Shown here: positions 18,674 to 27,845 of the stretch, one piece after another
How positions within the stretch are numbered: the first letter of the stretch is position 1
Layout: each line of letters opens with the position of its first letter
The notes under the pieces: generated by a model
What the model saw: the letters and a program-made list of their open reading frames with translations, nothing else
What the model was told of the DNA's origin: nothing
Database searches by the model: none
Translations under genes and position numbers: made by a program
DNA from: Mycobacterium gallinarum
Lineage (GTDB): Bacteria > Actinomycetota > Actinomycetes > Mycobacteriales > Mycobacteriaceae
Reading direction: 5' to 3'
NCBI RefSeq assembly: GCF_010726765.1
Contig: NZ_AP022601.1
Location: 1,364,001-1,428,000, forward strand
Length of the DNA: 64,000 nt

Positions 18674-20131
18674 ATGACAGATCACCTTCTCGCACCTGCG
18701 CACCACGTGAAGGACCGGTTGTCCTCTGTGATCATGGTTCCTGCGCCTCGCGCCGTCGACGACAGATGGCGTCGATGGAGCCGGGACTGGCCGGTTCGTG
18801 AACTGGCACCGGCACCCGCGGGAAGTGGACTGAAAGCCGTCCGGGGGGATGCCGGACTGCCCTTTGTGGGCCACACGCTCGACTACATCCGATTCGGATC
18901 GGATTTCAGCCGAGAGCGCTACGACCGTCTGGGTTCTGTGTCGTGGATGGGCGCGTTCGGCACCAAGATGGTGGTCATCGCGGGACCGAACGCCACTCGA
19001 GAGGCGTTCACGAGCGAAGCGAAGGCATTTTCTCAGGATGGCTGGTCCTTCTTGATCGACGCCTTCTTTCATCGCGGTTTGATGCTCATGAGCTTCGACG
19101 AGCACTTGATGCACCGGCGCATCATGCAGGAGGCGTTTACGCGTCCGCGCCTGACCGGATACGTCGAGCAGGTAACCCCATGCGTTCGCTCGGCAGTGCC
19201 CACGTGGCCGGTGGGTCCGTCGGTTCGAATCTATCCACTGCTGAAGGAACTCACCCTCGACATAGCCACCGACGTTTTCATGGGCGGCCGCGGCAAGGAG
19301 GAGAGTGATGCTGTCAACAAGGCGTTCGTCGCCACGGTTCGAGCAGCGAGTTCCCTTGTGCGTGTTCCGCTTCCGGGAACCAGATTCCGCGCTGGTGTGC
19401 GAGGCCGGCGCGTCTTGGAGGACTACTTCTTCCGGCATCTGCCTGCCGCGCGAGCCGGTGAAACGGATGATCTGTTCGCTGCTCTTTGTCAAGCCACCAC
19501 CGAAGACGGGGAGCGGTTTTCCGACGGGGATGTGGTGAATCACATGATCTTCTTGATGATGGCGGCCCACGACACATCGACGATCACCACCACTGCGGTC
19601 GCCTATTTCCTTGCCAAGTATCCGGAGTGGCAGGAGGCAGCGGCTGCGGAAGCCGAGGCCATCGGTGACGGGTTGCCGGACATCGAGGCCCTGGAGAAGA
19701 TGACGGTCATCGAGCTCGTGATCAAGGAAGCGCTCAGACTGCTTGCACCTGTTCCGCTGGTGATGCGCAAGACGGTTCGAGATGTCGCCATCGACGGATA
19801 TCACATCCCCGCGAACATTTTGTGCGCCATAACGCCTGCCGTGAATCACTTCGATCAGACGATCTGGAGTGATCCGGAGCGGTTCGATCCCTCACGTTTT
19901 GACGAGTCTCGGCGCGAAGACCAACACCACCGATTCGCCTGGGTTCCGTTCGGAGGTGGAGCGCACAAGTGCATCGGCATGCAATTCGGGACGCTCGAGG
20001 TCAAAGCAATCCTGCACAGGATGCTGCGTTCGTTCACCTGGACGGTTCCGGAGAACTATCACGTCCGATGGGACAACACCTCGCTGCCCATTCCGGTGGA
20101 CGGACTTCCGTTGGAGATGAAGCGCCGATGA
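18674..20131 (+). CDS. cytochrome P450, CYP136-like
   Basis: Protein of 485 residues. The I-helix oxygen-activation motif AAHDTS is at 297-302, ExxR is E352-R355 and the haem loop FGGGAHKCIG has Cys433 as iron ligand. Long stretches (GSGLKAVRGDAGLPFVGH, FFHRGLML, HRRIMQEAF) closely resemble M. tuberculosis CYP136 as I remember it. It would hydroxylate or otherwise oxidise a lipophilic substrate with electrons from a ferredoxin system, none of which is encoded here. ATG at 18674 follows AGGAGGA. The stop overlaps the next gene's ATG (ATGA). Confidence 0.93.
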   Translation: MTDHLLAPAHHVKDRLSSVIMVPAPRAVDDRWRRWSRDWPVRELAPAPAGSGLKAVRGDAGLPFVGHTLDYIRFGSDFSRERYDRLGSVSWMGAFGTKMVVIAGPNATREAFTSEAKAFSQDGWSFLIDAFFHRGLMLMSFDEHLMHRRIMQEAFTRPRLTGYVEQVTPCVRSAVPTWPVGPSVRIYPLLKELTLDIATDVFMGGRGKEESDAVNKAFVATVRAASSLVRVPLPGTRFRAGVRGRRVLEDYFFRHLPAARAGETDDLFAALCQATTEDGERFSDGDVVNHMIFLMMAAHDTSTITTTAVAYFLAKYPEWQEAAAAEAEAIGDGLPDIEALEKMTVIELVIKEALRLLAPVPLVMRKTVRDVAIDGYHIPANILCAITPAVNHFDQTIWSDPERFDPSRFDESRREDQHHRFAWVPFGGGAHKCIGMQFGTLEVKAILHRMLRSFTWTVPENYHVRWDNTSLPIPVDGLPLEMKRR

Positions 20132-20781
20132 CCGTCGACCACGGGCCCTACCTCGAACCCACGGAGTTTCTTGACTGGCAACAAGATTCGGTACGTGACT
20201 TCGTATCATCGGCGATCCGTGGTGCCTGCGGCGACACCGAGAAGGCCATCGCCATCTTCACCGCGGTCCGTGACTGCATTTGGTACGACCCCTACACGGT
20301 GACCGATAACCCACACGCGTATCGCGCCAGTACCGTCGCGACCGCAGAACGAGCCTACTGCGTCCCGAAGGCCGTGCTGTTGACTGCAGCGTGCCGAGCG
20401 GCGGGAATCCCGGCGCGGCTGGGGTTCGCCGACGTCCGAAACCACCTCCAGACCAAGACATTGCGCGAGCGGATGGGCGGTACCGACGTTTTCGTCTACC
20501 ACGGTTACAGTCTCATGTTTCTCAACAGTGCGTGGGTAAAGGCCACTCCGGCGTTCAATCGCGAGCTGTGCGCACGTTTCGGTGTCTCGCCGATCGAATT
20601 CGACGGCCGTAGCGACGCGCTACTACATGGTTTCACCGCTGACGGCACCCAGCACATGGAATATCTGCGCGACCGGGGAGCCTACGACGATCTACCCCTA
20701 GCAGACATCCTGCAAGCGCTGAAAACGTATCACGGCACATTCATCGACCAGCCGAACAGCCGTCCCGACCTCTTCGCCTGA
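20128..20781 (+). CDS. transglutaminase-like (papain-fold) protein
   Basis: Protein of 217 residues. The transglutaminase-core pattern is seen as AYCVPKAVLLTAACRAAGIP with the nucleophile Cys78, and VYHGYSLMFLNSAWVKATPA with His125. The third residue, normally Asp in a VDPT-like stretch, is replaced (KATPAFN). The protein may therefore use another residue, or may be non-catalytic. The 4-bp overlap with the P450 gene and the short gap (14 bases) to the acyl-CoA synthetase place it firmly in the operon. Possible roles are amide bond hydrolysis or formation; neither is proven. Confidence 0.8.
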   Translation: MTVDHGPYLEPTEFLDWQQDSVRDFVSSAIRGACGDTEKAIAIFTAVRDCIWYDPYTVTDNPHAYRASTVATAERAYCVPKAVLLTAACRAAGIPARLGFADVRNHLQTKTLRERMGGTDVFVYHGYSLMFLNSAWVKATPAFNRELCARFGVSPIEFDGRSDALLHGFTADGTQHMEYLRDRGAYDDLPLADILQALKTYHGTFIDQPNSRPDLFA

Positions 20782-20795
20782 AAGGGCCCTGCACG

Positions 20796-22427
20796 ATGCA
20801 AAGCACAATGCAAAATGTTCCCCTCACGGTGTCGGCGATCGTCCAGCATGCGGCAGCCATACACGGTGACAGCGAGGTCATCACTCCGACCGGAGATGGG
20901 TATCGTAGGACGCCCTACCGCGGTGTGCTGCCGCGCGTAGCTCGACTCGCCAACGCACTGCGCAGCCTTGGCGTCACGGCAGACCAACGCGTGGCCACCT
21001 TCCAGTGGAGCAACCAGGAACATCTGGAGGCCTACTGTGCGATTCCCTCCATGGGAGCGGTCCTGCACACGCTCAACATTCGTTTGGCCCCGGAGCAACT
21101 CGCGTACATCGCCAACCACGCGAGCGATCAGATCGTCCTAGTCGACGGTTCGGTTGCCCCGTTGTTGGCGCGCGCGCTCCCAGCGATGGCGTCGGTGCAC
21201 ACCGTCATCGTCACCGGAGAGGGCGACCTTGCCCCGCTACAGGGATGCGGGAAGACCGTTCTGCGTTACGAGAAAGTACTTGCCGGCCAGGAAGAGTCAT
21301 TTGAATGGCCTCGGCTCGATGAGCTGTCGGCCGCGGCCATGTGTTATACGAGCGGCACCACCGGAGATCCCAAAGGCGTCGTCTACAGCCACCGTTCGAC
21401 GTACCTTCACTCCTTGACCGCCTGCACAGCTAACGCTTTGTCAGTCAGCGAGGCCGACCGTGTCCTGGCCATCGTCCCAATGTTTCACGCCAATGCGTGG
21501 GGGCTTATCTACGCAGCGTTGATGTCCGGTGCGGATCTGGTGCTGCCTGACCGGTATCTCCAAGCCGAACCGTTGGTGTCGATCATCGAAGACACCAGGC
21601 CGACCGTGGCCGGTGCAGTGCCGACGATCTGGAACGACGTCGACCGATATCTGGATTCGCACCCTGGGCGGGACATTTCTTCGCTACGGCTGGTCGCGTG
21701 CGGGGGATCTGCTGTTCCGCTTTCCTTGATGCGGGCGTTCGAAGAGAAGTACAACGTGCCCATTGTGCAGGCATGGGGTATGACCGAAACCTCTCCGCTG
21801 GCGACCGTTGCACGTCCGGCTAGCAGAGCCGACGCGACGCGACGATGGGAGATGCGCGCATCCCAGGGCCGGCCGATCTGCGGTGTCGAAATCCGGTTGC
21901 GGGACGACGACGGGAAAGACGTGCCGTGGGACGGGCAATCAGTTGGGGAAATTCAGGCGCGTGGCCCTTGGATTACCGGTTCTTATTTCGGAGACAACGA
22001 TACGGAGAAGTTCGACGAAGGATGGTTGCGTACCGGTGATGTGGGCAGGATCGACGCCGAGGGCTATCTGACACTGACCGACCGCTCGAAAGACGTCATC
22101 AAGTCAGGTGGCGAATGGATCTCCACGGTGGAGCTGGAGAACACGCTGATCGGGCACCCTGCCGTGTACGAAGCGGCGGTAGTCGGCGTCGCGGACGATA
22201 AATGGCAGGAACGGCCGTTGGCGCTTGTCGTCGTCCACCCCGGAACCGACGTTGACATTGACCAACTCCGATCGTTCCTTTCGGGCAAAGTCGCCAAATG
22301 GTGGATTCCTGAGCGATGGAGCTTCGTGTCCGATATTCCGAGGACGAGCGTCGGAAAGTACGACAAAAAGGCCATCCGTGCGCGCCACTCTGCCGGTGAA
22401 TACCTCATCGAAATCGAAACGTCATAA
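20796..22427 (+). CDS. acyl-CoA synthetase (FadD-type)
   Basis: Protein of 543 residues of the AMP-forming ligase family. It has YTSGTTGDPKG (P-loop), AWGMTETSP, GWLRTGDVGR-IDAEGYLTLTDRSKD, the SGGEWIST segment typical of medium-chain/AlkK-like enzymes, and PRTSVGKYDKK with the catalytic Lys. ATG at 20796 follows AAAGGG. It would activate the acid released by the esterase to its CoA ester, feeding the acyl-CoA dehydrogenase encoded next. Confidence 0.93.
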   Translation: MQSTMQNVPLTVSAIVQHAAAIHGDSEVITPTGDGYRRTPYRGVLPRVARLANALRSLGVTADQRVATFQWSNQEHLEAYCAIPSMGAVLHTLNIRLAPEQLAYIANHASDQIVLVDGSVAPLLARALPAMASVHTVIVTGEGDLAPLQGCGKTVLRYEKVLAGQEESFEWPRLDELSAAAMCYTSGTTGDPKGVVYSHRSTYLHSLTACTANALSVSEADRVLAIVPMFHANAWGLIYAALMSGADLVLPDRYLQAEPLVSIIEDTRPTVAGAVPTIWNDVDRYLDSHPGRDISSLRLVACGGSAVPLSLMRAFEEKYNVPIVQAWGMTETSPLATVARPASRADATRRWEMRASQGRPICGVEIRLRDDDGKDVPWDGQSVGEIQARGPWITGSYFGDNDTEKFDEGWLRTGDVGRIDAEGYLTLTDRSKDVIKSGGEWISTVELENTLIGHPAVYEAAVVGVADDKWQERPLALVVVHPGTDVDIDQLRSFLSGKVAKWWIPERWSFVSDIPRTSVGKYDKKAIRARHSAGEYLIEIETS

Positions 22428-22465
22428 CGTCAAATCCCTGGAATTCCAACAGTCGGAAGGTAATT

Positions 22466-23611
22466 ATGTCCTCCCCAATCTCTCCCTGGATGAATGCCGA
22501 ATTACTCGAGCTTCGTGACCTCGCTGCGAAGTTCTTCTCGGCCGAATTGGCGCCGCATGCGCAACGCTTTGCAGACCAGCACCACGTCGACCGAGAACTG
22601 TGGAACCGAGCGGGCGAGCTGGGCCTGCTCTGCATGTCTATACCTGAGGAATACGGTGGAGGCGGTGGCACTTTCGCGCACGAAGCGGTCGTGCTCGAAG
22701 AGCAGGCCCGCATCGGTGACAGCTCATGGGGCGCGGGACTGCACAGCGGAATCGTGGCCCACTACATCCTGCAGTACGCGACTGAAGAGTTGCGCGCGAA
22801 GTGGCTTCCCAAGATGGCGTCCGGTGAAATGATCGGGGCGATAGCCATGACAGAACCGGGGACCGGGTCCGATCTCCAGAGCGTCAAGACAAGGGCCCTC
22901 CTTGACGGTGACGAGTACGTGATCACCGGCTCCAAGACTTTCATCACCAACGGCCAACAGGCCGACCTCATCATCGTTGTTGCCAAGACAGATCCGAGCC
23001 AGGGCGCTGCGGGCATCTCTTTGATCGCTGTCGAGGCTGACCGGGCGGGATTCCGGCGTGGCAAGGTTCTCGACAAAATCGGCCAGCGCGGCCAGGACAC
23101 CTCCGAGTTGTTCTTCGATGAGGTGAGAGTTCCGCGCTCGCATCTACTGGGCCAGGCTGAGGGACAGGGCTTCATTCAGCTGATGACGCAGCTGCCACAA
23201 GAGCGACTGATCGTCGCGGTGGGGGCTGTCGCAGCGATGGAACTTGCCCTGGAGCAGACGCTCAAGTACACGCGTGAGCGGGAGGCGTTTGGTCGGCCCG
23301 TCTTTGGCTTTCAGAACACCAAGTTCACGCTGGCTGAAGCCGCGACCGAAACGCGCATCGCGCGAGTGTTCCTCGACTACTGCATCGACCTGCACCTTGC
23401 GGGTCAACTCGACGTGCAGACCGTCGCCATGGCGAAGTGGTGGACCACTGAACGAGCGATGAAGGTACTCGATGACTGTATGCAGCTTCACGGCGGATAT
23501 GGCTACATGACCGAGTACCCCATCTCCAGATTGTGGGTGGACCAGCGCGTGCAAAAGATCTATGCCGGCACGAACGAGGTGATGAAGGAAATCATCTCGC
23601 GTTCCCTATGA
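22466..23611 (+). CDS. acyl-CoA dehydrogenase (FadE-type)
   Basis: Protein of 381 residues. Motifs: PEEYGGGGGTF, IAMTEPGTGSDLQSVKT, TSELFFDEVRVP, YTREREAFGRPV and QLHGGYGYMTEYPISRLWVD, all typical of full-length homotetrameric FAD enzymes. The catalytic Glu is expected in the KIYAGTNEVMKE region, as in short- and medium-chain members. GGAAGG precedes the ATG. It is co-directional with and 38 bases from the acyl-CoA synthetase gene, giving an activation plus first beta-oxidation step pair. Confidence 0.93.
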   Translation: MSSPISPWMNAELLELRDLAAKFFSAELAPHAQRFADQHHVDRELWNRAGELGLLCMSIPEEYGGGGGTFAHEAVVLEEQARIGDSSWGAGLHSGIVAHYILQYATEELRAKWLPKMASGEMIGAIAMTEPGTGSDLQSVKTRALLDGDEYVITGSKTFITNGQQADLIIVVAKTDPSQGAAGISLIAVEADRAGFRRGKVLDKIGQRGQDTSELFFDEVRVPRSHLLGQAEGQGFIQLMTQLPQERLIVAVGAVAAMELALEQTLKYTREREAFGRPVFGFQNTKFTLAEAATETRIARVFLDYCIDLHLAGQLDVQTVAMAKWWTTERAMKVLDDCMQLHGGYGYMTEYPISRLWVDQRVQKIYAGTNEVMKEIISRSL

Positions 23612-23657
23612 CTCAGATGAGTTGCCGCCTGCACGTTAGTCACCTGGAGGAGGATTG

Positions 23658-24716
23658 ATGGCATCGATGGTGGTGCCGTATCGCCACGACATGGGCGGCC
23701 ATTGCGGATCGGGTGCCCTTCGGGATTTGACCGAATGGGCGGGGATCCGTTGGTGTGATGACACCCCGGACGAAGGTATCGTGTTTGCCCTCGGCGGGGC
23801 CCTCGACTTCTCGTATGTTCGCTCGGCGCACCTACGTCCACCGATCTACCTCGTTGGACGCAGCGCGGACCTCGAAGACGAATACTTGACCCGGTTGGGC
23901 GCGCGCTTCGAGTGCCGTTCGACAGACGACCCCGATCTCGGTTGGAAATGGGTGACCGAACAGATCGATGCCGGTACGCCAGTCATGGTGTGGACTGACA
24001 TCGCCGAATTGCCCTATCTGAGAACACGTCTGAGTATGAGCCGGCACGATGTCGTGATCGTAGGGTACGACGACGACGAGGAACTCGCGTTCGTGGTCGA
24101 TAACGATCGCGATACACCTCAAGCCGTGCCTTATGAGAATTTACGGAAGGCACGGGCATCGACGGGATTTCCCGTCCCCACGCGGCACACCACCTACGTG
24201 GTCGAGTGGCCCCGTGCGGCACCAGATCTCGGCAATGCTGCCCAGTCGGCCTTCCGCAGGTCCGCGGACGCGATGCAGGGTTCGTTTGTGAGCGCGCCGA
24301 TCACCGAGGGCTCCGATTGTGAAATTCAGGTGCGTGGGTTACCAGGGGTGTCGACGTTTGTGGAGGACCTCAAGCGGTGGCCGGAGATCTTTGACGACGA
24401 CACCCTCGACGGTGCCTTGTTTGCGCTGAGCGCCTTCATCGAAAAGGCTGGAACCGGAGGCGGTCTGTTCCGAGATCTGCAGGCACGTGGATGTCGGCGC
24501 GTCGCTGAAGAGTTGAGTTTCGAACCTGCGTTCCGAGCAGCGGAGGCTGCGAAGTCCGCATCTGAGTTGTGGACCGCTGTTGCGCACACCGCTTACGAAC
24601 GCGGTGCAGATCCGCGCTCGCGAGCGAGTGGCGCGGCGTCCCTCGCTGCGCAGTTGCCGCAAACCGAACGTCGACTCGCGCAGGCGCTGAGGGAGGCAGG
24701 AAATCTACCCCTATGA
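23658..24716 (+). CDS. BtrH-like cysteine protein (BtrH N-terminal and DUF4872 domains)
   Basis: Protein of 352 residues. The N-terminal half begins HDMGGHCGSGALRDLTEW, with a candidate nucleophile Cys16, followed by SRHDVVIVGYDDD and VVDNDRDT, giving the Cys-His-Asp order of papain-like folds. The second half resembles DUF4872, which accompanies BtrH N-terminal domains. BtrH of butirosin biosynthesis transfers an acyl group from a carrier protein to an amine. GGAGGAGG lies before ATG 23658. Its place among acyl-CoA enzymes suggests acyl transfer, thioester hydrolysis or amide chemistry. The actual role is unknown. Confidence 0.72.
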   Translation: MASMVVPYRHDMGGHCGSGALRDLTEWAGIRWCDDTPDEGIVFALGGALDFSYVRSAHLRPPIYLVGRSADLEDEYLTRLGARFECRSTDDPDLGWKWVTEQIDAGTPVMVWTDIAELPYLRTRLSMSRHDVVIVGYDDDEELAFVVDNDRDTPQAVPYENLRKARASTGFPVPTRHTTYVVEWPRAAPDLGNAAQSAFRRSADAMQGSFVSAPITEGSDCEIQVRGLPGVSTFVEDLKRWPEIFDDDTLDGALFALSAFIEKAGTGGGLFRDLQARGCRRVAEELSFEPAFRAAEAAKSASELWTAVAHTAYERGADPRSRASGAASLAAQLPQTERRLAQALREAGNLPL

Positions 24717-24809
24717 TTTCTGATTGCCTGCGGAGGAAATCAAACTGGGTGCGACTCAACGGATTTCTTTGTGAGTGCTTGGATTGCGTCAACAGAATGG
24801 AGATTCACG

Positions 24810-25220
24810 ATGGCTGTCTTCGCTGATGCGGAAGAGGTTTACCGCTACCTCGCCGGCATCTTTCGACGAGGTTTGGAGAACGAAGACCTTGCGAACAGAC
24901 TTGCCGGGTCCGGGGTGGTGTTGCGGATCCACTACACCGATCCGGATGCGGTAGTAACCGTGGATATGCCGAAGAAGGTGATAGAGACCGGCGCGGACAG
25001 TGGCGTTACACCGAATGTCGAATTGTTCATGTCCGCGGATACCGGTAACAGGTTCTGGTTGGGGAAGGTGAACTTGACCATGGCGATGGCCAAAGGAACT
25101 GTACGAGCGAAAGGTCCTGTCACGAAACTGATCAAGCTCATACCGCAGGCGAAAAACCTTTTTCCAGAATATCGGGCAATCCTCGAAGCCGACAAGCGTC
25201 ACGACCTGCTCGATGTGTGA
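24810..25220 (+). CDS. SCP2-type sterol/lipid carrier protein
   Basis: Protein of 136 residues, matching the SCP2 fold: an N-terminal helix (EEVYRYLAGIFRRGL), a beta-sheet region (VVLRIHYTDPDAVVTVDM), LFMSADTGNRFWLGKVNLTM and AKGTVRAKGPVTKLIKLIP. Such proteins bind hydrophobic ligands or acyl-CoAs and present them to enzymes. ATG at 24810 is chosen over an upstream in-frame ATG because the fold starts there and a GGAGA site precedes it. It is a late member of the island and supports a bulky lipophilic substrate. Confidence 0.8.
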   Translation: MAVFADAEEVYRYLAGIFRRGLENEDLANRLAGSGVVLRIHYTDPDAVVTVDMPKKVIETGADSGVTPNVELFMSADTGNRFWLGKVNLTMAMAKGTVRAKGPVTKLIKLIPQAKNLFPEYRAILEADKRHDLLDV

Positions 25221-25370
25221 TGTCAGTCCGGTACGAGCCCGGGTGCGGGCGAGCGGCCGCCGCGGCCTATAGGCGATATGCCGGGACGTCCTACAGGACA
25301 GTTCTCGCGACCACCGTGCGCGGTCGGGATAACTACTTCAGAAGCGTCATTAGATAGAAGGGATTTCAGC
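25221..25370. other. intergenic gap with palindromic GC-rich sequence
   Basis: The 150 bases hold a GC-rich near-palindrome (GGCCGC, one base, GCGGCC) that could act as a weak terminator after the SCP2 gene. A ribosome site (AGAAGGGA) for the alcohol dehydrogenase follows. No ORF is supported. Confidence 0.4.
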
Positions 25371-26477
25371 ATGAAGACACGTGCCGCTGTTTTGTGGGGC
25401 TTGGAGCAGAAGTGGGAGGTCGAAGAAGTCGAGTTGGATCCGCCAGGTCCCGGGGAGGTCCTCGTGCGGCTGGCGGCCACCGGCTTGTGCCATTCCGACG
25501 AACATCTGGTGACCGGCGACCTCCCGATCCCATTGCCGGTAGTAGGGGGCCATGAGGGTGCTGGCACAGTCGTGGAGTGCGGTGAAGGGGTTGAGGATCT
25601 GTCCGAAGGTGATTCTGTCATCTTGACCTTCCTTCCCTCGTGCGGGCGCTGCTCCTACTGCGCGCGCGGCATGGGCAATCTCTGTGATTTGGGAGCGGCG
25701 CTGATGATGGGACCGCAGATCGACGGCACCTATCGCTTTCACGCACGAGGCGAGGACGTCGGGCAGATGTGTTTGCTCGGAACGTTTTCCGAGTACACAG
25801 TGGTGCCGCAGGCATCCGTGGTCAAGATTGACGGCGGAATCCCTCTGGATCGGGCAGCCTTGATCGGTTGCGGCGTCACGACCGGCTACGGATCTGCGGT
25901 GCGGACTGGGGAGGTGCGCGCCGGGGACACCGTCGTGGTAGTGGGAGCAGGCGGAATCGGAATGAATGCGATTCAGGGCGCGCGAATCGCGGGGGCGCTA
26001 GCAATTGTGGCGGTCGATCCGGTGAAGTTCAAGCGAGAGCAAGCGAGCGGGTTCGGCGCGACGCATGCCGCCGCCTCGATGGATGAAGCTTGGTCGCTGG
26101 TCAGCGATATGACGCTGGGCAAGCTGGCCGATGTCTGCATCCTCACCACTGATGTGGCTGAGGCCTCTTATACCGCCGAAGCGCTGGCCTTGGTCGGAAA
26201 GCGCGGACGCGTCGTGGTTACGGCCATCGGGCATCCCGACGAGTCGTCGATCTCAGGGTCACTGCTGGAGATGACGCTTTACGAGAAGCAGATTCGTGGC
26301 GCTTTGTATGGCTCATCCAATGCGCCACACGATATTCCGCGGCTGGTCGAGCTTTACTCCGCCGGGCTGTTGAAGCTCGACGAGTTGGTCACCCGCGAAT
26401 ACTCCCTCGACCAAATCAATGAGGGCTACCAGGATATGCGTTCAGGAAAAAACATTCGAGGGCTCGTCCGGTTCTGA
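25371..26477 (+). CDS. zinc-dependent alcohol dehydrogenase (AdhD-like, MDR family)
   Basis: Protein of 368 residues. Catalytic zinc ligands C40, H61 and E62 (TGLCHSDEH, GGHEGAG) and structural zinc cysteines C91, C94, C97 and C105 are present. The nucleotide-binding motif is GAGGIG, in VVVVGAGGIGMNAIQGARIAG. The sequence resembles actinobacterial class III-like/NDMA-type alcohol dehydrogenases such as AdhD of the mymA operon. ATG at 25371 follows AGAAGGGA. It probably oxidises a P450- or esterase-derived alcohol to the carbonyl needed for Baeyer-Villiger oxidation or for CoA activation. Confidence 0.92.
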   Translation: MKTRAAVLWGLEQKWEVEEVELDPPGPGEVLVRLAATGLCHSDEHLVTGDLPIPLPVVGGHEGAGTVVECGEGVEDLSEGDSVILTFLPSCGRCSYCARGMGNLCDLGAALMMGPQIDGTYRFHARGEDVGQMCLLGTFSEYTVVPQASVVKIDGGIPLDRAALIGCGVTTGYGSAVRTGEVRAGDTVVVVGAGGIGMNAIQGARIAGALAIVAVDPVKFKREQASGFGATHAAASMDEAWSLVSDMTLGKLADVCILTTDVAEASYTAEALALVGKRGRVVVTAIGHPDESSISGSLLEMTLYEKQIRGALYGSSNAPHDIPRLVELYSAGLLKLDELVTREYSLDQINEGYQDMRSGKNIRGLVRF

Positions 26478-26575
26478 AGAGAACCATGCTCCACTGCTCG
26501 TGTTCATGTCCTTGCGCCGCTGCAGATTACACGCCGCCGAACCGCTTAGGCTGCTGCGCGTCGCGTCCTCCTTTC

Positions 26576-26590
26576 CCGTCCTGAGGACGG
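26576..26590 (+). terminator. short hairpin between alcohol dehydrogenase and acyl-CoA dehydrogenase genes
   Basis: CCGTCC, TGA, GGACGG: a perfect 6-bp stem with a 3-base loop followed by an AT-rich stretch (CAAGTTATTA). It lies 100 bases after the alcohol dehydrogenase stop and 56 bases before the next ATG. It could end or attenuate the long operon. Confidence 0.4.
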
Positions 26591-26645
26591 CAAGTTATTA
26601 GACACCTCGTAATCAATCATCCATCAAATTCTCTCGGAGGCTGAG

Positions 26646-27845
26646 ATGACGGACGCTGGCACGACCATGGCAAGCGAGGATGGGGCAGCTCGTTTCGTTG
26701 TCGCCCCGGAGGTGTGGACCACGCCGGAGCGACGAGCGCTGAGTCAGATGGCGCGGTCTTTCGTCGAACGTGAAATCGCGCCGAAGCTAGCGCAATGGGA
26801 GCAGGTGGGTGAGATTCCACGCGACCTGCACCTCAATGCTGCCGAGGTGGGGCTTCTCGGAATCGGGTTCCCGGAAGAAGTCGGCGGCAGCGGCGGCAAC
26901 GCGATTGACTCTGCACTGGTCACTGAGGCCATCCTGGCCGCAGGTGGGTCCACTGGCGTCTGCGCCGCCTTGTTCACCCATGGCATTGCCCTTCCCCACA
27001 TTGCCGCCAATGGCTCCGAAGCCCTGATTGAACGATATGTCCGTCCGACGCTCGCAGGAAAGATGATCGGCTCGCTGGGCGTTACCGAGCCTGGGGCAGG
27101 TTCAGATGTCGCGAATTTGCGCACACGCGCAGTGCGCGACGGCGACACCTACGTGGTCAACGGAGCAAAGACGTTCATCACCAGCGGAGTTCGGGCGGAC
27201 TTCGTTACTACGGCGGTACGCACCGGCGGACCGGGTTACGGTGGAGTTTCATTGCTCGTGATCGACAAGAATTCGCCTGGATTCGAAGTGTCCCGCCGAT
27301 TGGACAAGATGGGATGGCGATGTAGCGACACCGCCGAGTTGTCTTTCGTCGACGTTCGCGTACCGGCTGAGAACCTGGTGGGGGCAGCGAACAGCGGGTT
27401 TTTGCAGATCATGCAGCAATTTCAGGCTGAACGGCTCGGCATCGCTGTCCAGGCGTACGCGACGGCGGGTCGGGCTCTCGATCTCGCCAAGAGTTGGGCG
27501 CGGGAGCGTGAAACGTTCGGTAGACCCTTGACGGGGCGCCAGGTCATTCGCCATAAGCTTGCCGAGATGGCTCGACAGGTCGACGTGGCGTGCACCTACA
27601 CCCGTGCGGTCATGCATAGGTGGCTAGCGGGGGAGGATGTTGTTGCCGAGGTGTCGATGGCCAAGAACACCGCTGTGTATGCGTGCGACTACGTGGTCAA
27701 CGAGGCGGTTCAGATCTTCGGTGGGATGGGCTACATGCGTGAGTCTGAGATCGAGAGACACTATCGAGACTGCCGGATTCTCGGAATAGGCGGCGGCACC
27801 AACGAAATCATGAACGAGATCATCGCCAAGCGTATCGGACTCTAG
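26646..27845 (+). CDS. acyl-CoA dehydrogenase (FadE-type, FadE19/isovaleryl-CoA-like)
   Basis: Protein of 399 residues. Motifs: GFPEEVGGSGGN, LGVTEPGAGSDVANLRTRAV, KTFITSGVRADF, AELSFVDVRVP, ARERETFGRPL and IFGGMGYMRESEIERHYRDC, ending GGTNEIMNEIIAKR. It resembles FadE19-like enzymes that act on branched short-chain acyl-CoAs. ATG at 26646 follows CTCGGAGG. It is the last gene of the island; the ISL3 element begins 200 bases downstream. It could supply a second dehydrogenation step or serve a branched product. Confidence 0.93.
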   Translation: MTDAGTTMASEDGAARFVVAPEVWTTPERRALSQMARSFVEREIAPKLAQWEQVGEIPRDLHLNAAEVGLLGIGFPEEVGGSGGNAIDSALVTEAILAAGGSTGVCAALFTHGIALPHIAANGSEALIERYVRPTLAGKMIGSLGVTEPGAGSDVANLRTRAVRDGDTYVVNGAKTFITSGVRADFVTTAVRTGGPGYGGVSLLVIDKNSPGFEVSRRLDKMGWRCSDTAELSFVDVRVPAENLVGAANSGFLQIMQQFQAERLGIAVQAYATAGRALDLAKSWARERETFGRPLTGRQVIRHKLAEMARQVDVACTYTRAVMHRWLAGEDVVAEVSMAKNTAVYACDYVVNEAVQIFGGMGYMRESEIERHYRDCRILGIGGGTNEIMNEIIAKRIGL

